Assembly: GCA_031261365.1 (NCBI GenBank)
Contig: JAISJY010000020.1
Span: forward strand, 1-13,788
Length of the DNA stretch: 13,788 nucleotides
Source of the DNA: Caryophanales bacterium
GTDB lineage: Bacteria; Bacillota_I; Bacilli_A; RFN20; JAISJY01
Direction of reading: 5' to 3'
Under the pieces are notes generated by a model. The model worked only from the letters and a program-made list of their open reading frames with translations. It did no database searches and was not told the origin of the DNA. A program made the translations under genes and the position numbers. Of the stretch, positions 1-6,097 are shown one piece after another. The stretch's first letter is position 1. Each line of letters starts with the position of its first letter.

Positions 1-515
1 CCATATGTTGTTCCATTTCCATACTCCCACCACTTCCAAACATCTTCTGGTAAATGATTAAATAAGGTTGGTGCCCATCTTTCTGCTAACCCATTAATAT
101 CATAAACATAACCTTGTTGAGCTAAACTTGTAATTGTTTGAGTTGAACTAGTTGGAATTGATAAAACATCTGGTAAATCTCCACCTGCAATCATCGTGGC
201 TAATTTCTGTCCATCATCGGTAACAGGAGTATCAAATTTAACACTAATACCTGTTTTTTGTTTAATTATTCCACTTATTTGGTCTAAACCAGAAGGAGCA
301 TTCCAACTAGCCACATCCACATACCAATCAATAGTATAATTAGTACCCGGTTCAACAAAAGTCCAACTATCATTAGTATCTGGGGTTAAAGGGAAATCAG
401 GATATTCCATAACCGGCATATTATCTGAACCCATACTTAAACTAGGCACAGCAGGTTTTCCCCCTCCACATCCTACTAATAAAACTGTTAACATAGAAAC
501 AATAAACTTTTTCAT
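1..515 (-). CDS. Sugar ABC transporter substrate-binding lipoprotein (3' end beyond the window)
   Basis: About 171 residues of the N-terminal part are visible; the frame is still open at base 1, so the gene continues outside the window. The start ATG (515-513) follows a strong AAAGGAGG ribosome binding site. The first residues form a lipoprotein signal: KK at 2-3, a hydrophobic stretch, then lipobox L13-V14-G15-C16, with a Gly run after the Cys, so the mature protein should be anchored outside the membrane by Cys16. Further on, the segments MIAGGDLPDV and the Trp-rich WKWWEYG resemble extracellular solute-binding proteins that serve LplB/LplC-type permeases (LplA/YtcQ-like). It is the last visible gene of the operon with two permeases upstream, 11 bases after the lplC-type gene, and should capture an oligosaccharide or polysaccharide fragment. 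The substrate cannot be read from this fragment. Confidence 0.85.
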   Translation of the reverse strand, partial: MKKFIVSMLTVLLVGCGGGKPAVPSLSMGSDNMPVMEYPDFPLTPDTNDSWTFVEPGTNYTIDWYVDVASWNAPSGLDQISGIIKQKTGISVKFDTPVTDDGQKLATMIAGGDLPDVLSIPTSSTQTITSLAQQGYVYDINGLAERWAPTLFNHLPEDVWKWWEYGNGTTY

Positions 516-526
516 CTTTTCCTCCT

Positions 527-1654
527 TTATCCTTTTAAGGAACCTATCATAATCCCAGACTGAAAGTTTTTCCGAATAAAAGGGAAAAAGAATAAGACCG
601 GTATCATTGATATTATAATCGCTGCTAGTGATAAGGTTTTAGGTGATAATCTATCCATCATTTCAGCTGGCATTCCTTCAGTTAATGTTGAAGTTTGAAT
701 AGCCCTTAATAAGAAATATTGTAAAGTTTGTAAATTAGGGCTATGAGTATAAATCATAGTATCAAAATACGAATTCCAATGTCCAATAGCAACCCAAAGA
801 GCCACAGTTGCTAAAACAGGTTTAGCTAAAGGCACAAATATTTGCCAATATATTCTAAACTCATTAGCTCCATCCACAATTGCCGCTTCATGTAATTCAT
901 TAGAAATACCTTTAAAGAAACCACTGATAATAATCATATTATAAACCGAATATAAGCCAGGAATAATATAAACTAAAAATGAATCATAAAGACCAACAGT
1001 TTTAATAACAAGAAAATAAGGAATTAAACCACCACCAAAAAACATTGTGACAATATTTATCCAATAAAATATCTTTTTAAACTTTAAATTACTTCTACTC
1101 ATGGCATAAGCCACAATAGAGGTATAAATTAAAGCTGTAACTGTCCCAATTAAAGTTCTACCAATAGTCACTAAATAACCTTTCCATAACCTAATATCTT
1201 TTAAAACTACTGTATAATTTTCAAAAGTAAAAACCCGAGGAAGTAAAAATATACCACCTCTTGAATAATCTCTACCTTGGGAAAAAGAACCTCCTAAAAC
1301 ATATAAAATAGGGAAAATACAAAGTATCATAAATAAAAGCATAAAAGTGAAATTAAAGACATCAAAAGGATATATCTTCTTATTTAATTTTGATTTTGGA
1401 AACTTTTTATGATATTCCTTTAATTCTTTTTGTTCGGCTACCATTTCAATAATAGCAATTACAGCAAATAAAACAAACAAGATAATTGCAAGAATGAATA
1501 AGGTATCTAAAGTATGATACATCTCTAAAGTACCTTCATCAATTTCAATATTGGAAGCATAACCTAGAAATAAAACAATTAATAATAAAATTAAAGAAAC
1601 TGTTAGAGATATCTTTTTAATTATGGAGCGGTAAGGTTCTTTTAATAGTTTCAT
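527..1654 (-). CDS. LplC/YtcP-type carbohydrate ABC permease with extra N-terminal helices
   Basis: Inner-membrane permease of the binding-protein-dependent sugar family (CUT1, LplC-like). The conserved core starts around residue 95 (YPFDVFNFTF) and has about six membrane segments. The cytoplasmic EAA loop that contacts the ATPase is at about 252-280, with EAA at 256-258 and DGAN at 261-264. The C-terminus, KNFQSGIMIGSLKG, is typical of the family. At 375 residues it is about 80 longer than the usual 290-300: residues 1-90 add two hydrophobic helices (about 15-33 and 50-72) followed by a charged linker rich in Lys and Glu. The start is supported by a TAATG overlap of one base with the upstream permease; the nearest purine-rich stretch (AGGGA) is rather far, so translation is probably coupled. 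It should pair with the 1654-2634 permease as a heterodimer. The function is confident, the substrate is unknown. Confidence 0.88.
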   Translation of the reverse strand: MKLLKEPYRSIIKKISLTVSLILLLIVLFLGYASNIEIDEGTLEMYHTLDTLFILAIILFVLFAVIAIIEMVAEQKELKEYHKKFPKSKLNKKIYPFDVFNFTFMLLFMILCIFPILYVLGGSFSQGRDYSRGGIFLLPRVFTFENYTVVLKDIRLWKGYLVTIGRTLIGTVTALIYTSIVAYAMSRSNLKFKKIFYWINIVTMFFGGGLIPYFLVIKTVGLYDSFLVYIIPGLYSVYNMIIISGFFKGISNELHEAAIVDGANEFRIYWQIFVPLAKPVLATVALWVAIGHWNSYFDTMIYTHSPNLQTLQYFLLRAIQTSTLTEGMPAEMMDRLSPKTLSLAAIIISMIPVLFFFPFIRKNFQSGIMIGSLKG

Positions 1655-2634
1655 TAATAAATACCATTCCCTGTTAATTTCTTAACAATTGTATTACCAG
1701 CTATGAGTAATAATAAAGAAACAACAGACTTTAATAAGCCGATAGCCGTTGCATAACTATATCTCCATTTAGGAATACCATATTTATAAATAAAGGTATC
1801 TAAAACTTCACTTCTCATAATATTATTAGCATTTTGGAAAACCCAAAGATGTTCAATTCCATTATTTAAAATACCTGCAATGGAAAGAATAAAGAATAAA
1901 GTAACAGTCGGCATAATAGAAGGAATAGTTATATATCTTATTTTATGCCATCTATTAGCTCCATCCATTTTAGCTGCCTCATATAAGTCATTAGGTATGC
2001 CAGAGATAGCCGCTATATAGATAACTGAACCCCATCCTAAACCTTTTAAAATTGAAGTAATTATTATTAAACCCCAAAAGTATTCTTCACCACCTAAAAT
2101 ATCTATTGGTTTTGGAACTATACCAATTGCCACTAGAAAACCATTAACAAAGCCAGTATCAAAATCTAAAAGGGTAATAAAAATACCACCAAAAATAACC
2201 CAAGAAATAAAGTGTGGGAAAAAGGTGACAGTTTGAACTATCTTTTTAAAACGGTCCCCTATTAATTCACTTAATAAGATAGCAAAGATAATTGGAGCAG
2301 GGAAATTAATTAATAACTGCAAAAGATTTAAGCCGATAGTATTAAACATTATATTCTTAAAATCTGGGTCGGAAATGAACTCTTTGAAGTTATCAAGACC
2401 ATTAAAAGGAGCATTAGCAATAGCAACTGAAATATTCAAATAGCCATCACCTTTTTTAAAAGCTAAAACTAAACCATATAAAGGAGCATAAGCAAAGATA
2501 GCTAAAAAGACAACAGAAAGCAAAGCCATTAAAAACAAAATAAGATCATTACTTGTCCAAGGTTTATGTTTCTTCAGAATTATTTGATTTATTAAAGTCC
2601 CATCAGGTTTAACAACAAGATAATTATCTTTCAT
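1654..2634 (-). CDS. LplB-type carbohydrate ABC permease
   Basis: Second permease subunit of the same sugar importer (LplB/YteP-like, CUT1 family); 326 residues, the usual length. A short charged N-terminus leads into a first helix at about 30-57, then the family segment PLYGLVLAFK, about five more membrane segments, and the EAA loop (NDLYEAAKMDGANRW, about 215-229) that docks on the ATPase. The C-terminus TGNGIY is also typical of the LplB group. The ATG at 2634 lies inside the end of lacI (11-base overlap), with a GAGGT ribosome binding site in the lacI coding region, so it is co-transcribed and probably translationally coupled with its regulator. Proteins of this group usually import oligosaccharides from plant or host glycans and rely on a shared MsmX-type ATPase encoded elsewhere; no ATPase is visible here. 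The substrate is not deducible. Confidence 0.9.
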   Translation of the reverse strand: MKDNYLVVKPDGTLINQIILKKHKPWTSNDLILFLMALLSVVFLAIFAYAPLYGLVLAFKKGDGYLNISVAIANAPFNGLDNFKEFISDPDFKNIMFNTIGLNLLQLLINFPAPIIFAILLSELIGDRFKKIVQTVTFFPHFISWVIFGGIFITLLDFDTGFVNGFLVAIGIVPKPIDILGGEEYFWGLIIITSILKGLGWGSVIYIAAISGIPNDLYEAAKMDGANRWHKIRYITIPSIMPTVTLFFILSIAGILNNGIEHLWVFQNANNIMRSEVLDTFIYKYGIPKWRYSYATAIGLLKSVVSLLLLIAGNTIVKKLTGNGIY

Positions 2635-3649
2635 TATTTACCTCACTTAAACTGTCCCGAATTATAATTTCACCAGGCAGACTAATATCAGTATTAGTTG
2701 AAATATTATTGATTAAATCAAGTAATAGTTTGACAGCTTGTTTAGCCATTTCTGTAATTGGTTGCCGAACTGTTGTTAATTGAGTATTTAAAATAGAAGA
2801 ATAAAATATATCATCAAAGCCGACTAAACTAAAATCTTTCGGAATACTTAAGTTTTGTTTTTGGGCTATTTCCATAACTCCATAGGCTTGTAAATCATTA
2901 AAACAAAAAACAGCACTTACTTTGTTTTTTAATAGTATTAAACCGCCTTCTTTACCTGAAAAATAATTATATTGACCTTTAAAGATATTTTCTTCTTTAA
3001 TAGAAACATTTATTTCTTGAAAAGCCTCTTTGACACCTTGTAAACGCCCAGCCGAACTATTTAAAGACAAAGGACCTGTGATAACTCCTATTTCTTTATG
3101 TCCTTTAGCAATTAATAATTTAGCAACTTCATAAGCCGCGAGTTGATTATTAACATATACTTTAGGAGGATTACCGGGATAAAATCTATCATATAAAACA
3201 TAAGGTAAAGAATTATAATCTAAAAGTTCTTTAATCTGTTTCCAATTATCATTAACCATAGATTCTGCTGAAATAGTAATAATAATTCCATCGACTTTGC
3301 GGGACACTAATAATTCAATATACCGAATATCATTCTTATGTTTTTCATCAGTATTACAAACAAAGACTTCATAACCATTGTTGTTTAATTCTATTTGAAT
3401 ATTTTTAATAGAATCAGCAAAGAAACCATTAGAAATATCGGGAACAATAATGCCAACACTTTTACTTTTTTGAGTAGCTAAAGACAAAGCGATGCGGTTC
3501 GGTTGATAATTAAGAACTTTAGCTGTTTCCTTAATTTTATCTTTAGTTATTTGAGGAATACTGTTCTTACAATTATTTAATACCAAAGAAGCAGTTGTCA
3601 TTGAGACTCCGCATTGTTTTGCTACATCTTTTAATGTTGTATGTTTCAT
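2624..3649 (-). CDS. LacI-family transcriptional regulator of the sugar import operon
   Basis: A 341-residue repressor of the LacI/GalR family. The N-terminal helix-turn-helix (about 4-24: TLKDVAKQCGVSMTTASLVL) is followed by the hinge helix region (about 50-58, PNRIALSLA), which in this family fits the minor groove at a central CpG. A periplasmic-binding-protein-like effector domain fills about 63-335 (VGIIVPDISNGFFA, then DGIIITISAE and GFDDIFYSS). The gene leads the operon and overlaps the next gene, an LplB-type permease, by 11 bases. Its promoter holds a 18-bp palindrome with a central CG over the expected start site, so it most likely represses itself and the transport genes until a sugar ligand appears. 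The start at 3649 is set by the family N-terminus; the ribosome binding site before it is weak, with no clear GGAG. Ligand unknown. Confidence 0.92.
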   Translation of the reverse strand: MKHTTLKDVAKQCGVSMTTASLVLNNCKNSIPQITKDKIKETAKVLNYQPNRIALSLATQKSKSVGIIVPDISNGFFADSIKNIQIELNNNGYEVFVCNTDEKHKNDIRYIELLVSRKVDGIIITISAESMVNDNWKQIKELLDYNSLPYVLYDRFYPGNPPKVYVNNQLAAYEVAKLLIAKGHKEIGVITGPLSLNSSAGRLQGVKEAFQEINVSIKEENIFKGQYNYFSGKEGGLILLKNKVSAVFCFNDLQAYGVMEIAQKQNLSIPKDFSLVGFDDIFYSSILNTQLTTVRQPITEMAKQAVKLLLDLINNISTNTDISLPGEIIIRDSLSEVNNER

Positions 3650-3674
3650 GGTGTTTTTTAAGGGCTTTTTCTAC

Positions 3675-3692
3675 TAGTAAACCGCTTTACTA
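3675..3692. promoter_or_regulatory. Probable LacI-family operator (autoregulatory)
   Basis: An inverted repeat with seven-base perfect arms, TAGTAAA and TTTACTA, separated by CCGC, so the central dinucleotide is CG. Only the two bases flanking the CG break the symmetry. This is the usual architecture of LacI/GalR operators. It lies 26 to 43 bases before the lacI start codon and covers the predicted transcription start (about 3688), a position suited to repression. Assignment to the neighbouring repressor is an inference from position and form. Confidence 0.75.
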
Positions 3693-3694
3693 AT

Positions 3695-3722
3695 ATTGTA
3701 TTATGTTTTTTTATAATGTCAA
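3695..3722 (-). promoter_or_regulatory. Sigma-A-type promoter of lacI and the sugar import operon
   Basis: On the minus strand a perfect TTGACA -35 box (3722-3717) is followed after 16 bases by TACAAT as the -10 box (3700-3695). The predicted start, near 3688, is inside the operator and gives a leader of about 40 bases. It is the only good promoter seen before lacI and the tightly linked transport genes. Confidence 0.75.
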
Positions 3723-3801
3723 ATATATTTTTATGTATTTTAAAAACAACTCTTAAATGCTTATATTTCTAGTCAAACAACTTATATATCTTCTTGTAAT
3801 C

Positions 3802-4458
3802 TTAAAATGTGTAATTTTTAATTCCTTTAAAATCTTCTAACTCAATAAAAGATTCATCTCTTATACTTAAAAACCTTGAACTTTTATTCCTTAATATTGT
3901 TTTAACTTCTTGCTTTGTTTTGCTAACACATAATATTTTAAAATTATAAGAAAAGACTAAAGTAGAAAAAGGTATAGACTGAGTACTCCTTACTGTATTA
4001 CCAGACTTAAAATGTTGAACTTTTGATTCTAAAAATTGCCCTATTTTTTCGTTTTGTCCAAAGGCTAAAAACAATAAATCACTAGCATTTTTCCAAACCG
4101 CCAAAGCTAAAAACAACTTTGTATCTTTAAACGCTTGGCTTTTTTCCAAAGTTGTATCATTAAATGTTGCCCGCCAAGTATCAGCTGTAAAACTTGCTGA
4201 TTTAACTTCTAAATATACATTCTCATCTTTCATTTTACAGTCAAAGCCGTGTTTTTGAACATTAACATAATCAAATCCTAAATAATGCCCCACTATCGAA
4301 TCTCTTAACTCATTAATAAATGTATCTGTATCATTTTTACCAAACTTCTCTTGAACTTTGGTTACTTCTTGTAATACTTCACTACCTTCAACCATAAAAT
4401 TACTATCTATTGGCTGATAATCTCCTTTATCAAATAAATCTAATTTTTCATTATTCAC
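3802..4458 (-). CDS. Probable type II restriction endonuclease, PD-(D/E)XK fold
   Basis: A 218-residue protein directly after a DNA methyltransferase gene, which it overlaps by 8 bases. It has a plausible PD-(D/E)XK nuclease core: E50 in a helix, then GFD with D73, then LEVK with E84 and K86, the spacing expected for metal-dependent restriction nucleases. Helix and beta elements follow (FLALAVW at 116-122, LLFLAFG at 128-134). The likely role is cleavage of unmethylated DNA at the site protected by the partner enzyme. The start codon is GTG (4458-4456): an AAGGAG ribosome binding site lies 7 bases upstream, and there is no better ATG in frame nearby. I do not recognise the specificity subfamily. 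The nuclease call rests on the motif plus its position next to the methyltransferase. There is no sign of truncation. Confidence 0.72.
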   Translation of the reverse strand: MNNEKLDLFDKGDYQPIDSNFMVEGSEVLQEVTKVQEKFGKNDTDTFINELRDSIVGHYLGFDYVNVQKHGFDCKMKDENVYLEVKSASFTADTWRATFNDTTLEKSQAFKDTKLFLALAVWKNASDLLFLAFGQNEKIGQFLESKVQHFKSGNTVRSTQSIPFSTLVFSYNFKILCVSKTKQEVKTILRNKSSRFLSIRDESFIELEDFKGIKNYTF

Positions 4459-5764
4459 AATTTATCTCCTTAAAAGTTATCTCTTTAAAACTATTTACTA
4501 TCTTATTCTTTTGGCAAAAAGTATTAAGTCTAAACTTTAATATTTCAACCACATTCGGTTGCAATTTTAATTCTAGACACTTTTTATAGACCTCAGTATT
4601 CGGATGAACATTTTCATTTAATTGTATCAAAACACATTTTAGGTTCATTTTAAGTTCTTCATTTACTTCTAAAACTGCTTGTCCTGTTGTTCCTGAACCA
4701 GCAAAATAATCCATGACAATATCATCTTTTTTAGTAACTAATCTAATAAAATATTTAATCATATCAACAGGTTTAGGAGTATCAAAAAGTCCATCTAAGC
4801 CAAGTTTCTTTAAATCATTAGTCCCAAATCTAGAATAAAAGTTTAAAATAGAAGGAGCATTATCTTCACTTTCTTCTAAATATTGAATTAAATATGGTCG
4901 TCCCGCTTTAAAAGATAATCTATTATTGTGATAAAGTTCAATAAACCTTTTATCACTTGACCAACCTCTTGATTTTAATGGTTCAAGGTGAAGATTAATT
5001 TCAGGAATATCAACTGTTCTTGGTTTGCCAGGTGTAGATAAATCTTTAGCAAAGAAAATCTTACCGTCTTTAGATAAGTTATTATAATTATTTAACCAAG
5101 TTATGCCATAATCATAACAATATTTTTTAACTAATTCTTTCAATAATTTATCAGCCGAAGAATACCCTTCTGAGTTTAATTTATTTGTAACCTCCATATA
5201 TAATTTATTTATCATTTCATAATCTTCGGCTATTTCAGTTCGACTAATCTTAAATGGTTGAACTTTGCTAATATCTTTAGCATAACAAATTATATATTCA
5301 TGAATTGTATTTATAAGTCGAGCATTACTTCTTTGAGACTGTTTTGTAATAAAACTCCCAATAAAGTTTTCTTTACCAAAAATACTATCACATAATGTTT
5401 TTAAATTAGCTAATTCTGAATCATCTATACTAATAAATATACAGCCTCTATCGTTTAAAAAAGAATATGATGCTTGTATTCTTTCATTCATAAACTCTCC
5501 CCAAGCAATACTTGTTCTTCTATCAGAATAAGAAAAATTCACTTGGGTATTATAAGGAGGGTCAATATAAATAAATGAAACTTTTCCTTTGTATTTATTA
5601 TAAAAGTTTATATCTTGCATTACTTTTAAATTATCACCAACAAAAATATTATTTTCCTTAATATTAAAGTCTAATAACTGATTTTCTATTCTTCTGCCAA
5701 TATTATCATCGTTTGGAAGTTTTTCATTACTAACATTCGTTATATTTTGTCTTAACTCGTTCAT
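4451..5764 (-). CDS. Beta-class site-specific DNA methyltransferase (adenine-N6 or cytosine-N4) of a restriction-modification pair
   Basis: A 437-residue amino-methyltransferase. The catalytic motif IV, DPPY (68-71, within YIDPPYNT), comes first, and the S-adenosylmethionine-binding motif I, FAGSGTT (354-360), comes near the C-terminus. This order defines the beta class, which includes type III Mod subunits and many type II enzymes. GCIFISIDDSEL (107-118) and the region before motif I (LFDTPKPVDMIKYFI, 326-340) also match the family. The central part, about 140-290, should hold the target recognition domain. At 437 residues it is short for a type III Mod (usually over 600), and the partner is a small nuclease without helicase motifs, which fits type II. 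The ATG follows AGGAGG with 8-base spacing. It should methylate the host site so that the downstream endonuclease spares it. DPPY suggests adenine-N6, but the base and sequence targeted are not certain. Confidence 0.88.
   Translation of the reverse strand: MNELRQNITNVSNEKLPNDDNIGRRIENQLLDFNIKENNIFVGDNLKVMQDINFYNKYKGKVSFIYIDPPYNTQVNFSYSDRRTSIAWGEFMNERIQASYSFLNDRGCIFISIDDSELANLKTLCDSIFGKENFIGSFITKQSQRSNARLINTIHEYIICYAKDISKVQPFKISRTEIAEDYEMINKLYMEVTNKLNSEGYSSADKLLKELVKKYCYDYGITWLNNYNNLSKDGKIFFAKDLSTPGKPRTVDIPEINLHLEPLKSRGWSSDKRFIELYHNNRLSFKAGRPYLIQYLEESEDNAPSILNFYSRFGTNDLKKLGLDGLFDTPKPVDMIKYFIRLVTKKDDIVMDYFAGSGTTGQAVLEVNEELKMNLKCVLIQLNENVHPNTEVYKKCLELKLQPNVVEILKFRLNTFCQKNKIVNSFKEITFKEINCE
4456..4471 (-). 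promoter_or_regulatory. Ribosome binding site that fixes the GTG start of the endonuclease
   Basis: AAGGAG (4471-4466) lies 7 bases before GTG (4458-4456), inside the last codons of the methyltransferase gene. It supports a GTG start and the coupled translation of the two restriction-modification genes, in the order methylase first. Confidence 0.7.
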
Positions 5765-5851
5765 TATTTCTTCCTCCTATTTAATCATATCATTTTAATA
5801 AACTATAAAATACCAACTATCTTATATATTAAGTTATATATCGTCTCTAAT

Positions 5852-5879
5852 ATTTTACCATTTTTTAATATATTGATAA
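5852..5879 (-). promoter_or_regulatory. Possible promoter of the restriction-modification cassette
   Basis: Minus strand: TTATCA (5879-5874), a 16-base gap, then TAAAAT (5857-5852) preceded by TGG, which makes an extended -10 element. It lies about 90 bases before the methyltransferase ATG. The region is very AT-rich, so chance matches are easy and the call is tentative. Confidence 0.35.
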
Positions 5880-5900
5880 AAACTATTTGTTTAAACTAAA

Positions 5901-5924
5901 AGAGGAAACATCTCTATTTCCTCT
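5901..5924 (-). terminator. Intrinsic terminator of the feo operon
   Basis: Inverted repeat with perfect 8-base arms, AGAGGAAA (5924-5917 in the complement) and TTTCCTCT (5908-5901), with an 8-base loop, followed on the minus strand by TTTAGTTT. It lies just after the stop of the small FeoB-associated gene and before the promoter region of the restriction-modification cassette, so it closes the iron operon. The U-tract is imperfect. Confidence 0.7.
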
Positions 5925-5931
5925 AATCAAC

Positions 5932-6096
5932 TTATTTATTTGATTTTCTATATCTTTCAACTAACTTGTCGCCTTTACCAGCACAACAAGCACATTCACC
6001 ACTAGGTTGTTTCTTTATTCTTTTATAAATCGCTCTACCAACTATAAACCCCACAAAGATAACAACCAAGCCTACTATTATTATTGTTTCCCACAT
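5932..6096 (-). CDS. FeoB-associated Cys-rich membrane protein
   Basis: A 54-residue protein. It has one membrane helix (about 4-21, IIIVGLVVIFVGFIVG), a basic patch RAIYKRIKK, then GECACCAGKG (33-42) with C35, C37 and C38. This layout, a short N-terminal anchor followed by a Gly/Cys cluster, matches the small FeoB-associated Cys-rich family commonly encoded right after feoB in Bacillota. The start ATG is one base after the feoB stop (TAATATG), and the gene precedes the operon terminator, so it is the third gene of feoA-feoB. A good separate ribosome binding site is lacking, so translation is probably coupled to feoB. It probably assists or regulates FeoB, with the cysteines perhaps binding iron; this role is inferred from the neighbourhood and is not established for this protein. 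Confidence 0.85.
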   Translation of the reverse strand: MWETIIIVGLVVIFVGFIVGRAIYKRIKKQPSGECACCAGKGDKLVERYRKSNK

Positions 6097-6097
6097 A

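Noticed and set aside
3723..3801. Terminator for the restriction-modification cassette
   Set aside because: The stretch is AT-rich and contains only short imperfect repeats; no stem with a following U-tract was convincing.
5820..5850. Operator for a controller protein of the restriction-modification cassette
   Set aside because: TATATAA-like repeats are present, but no controller gene is encoded here and such repeats are expected in very AT-rich DNA.
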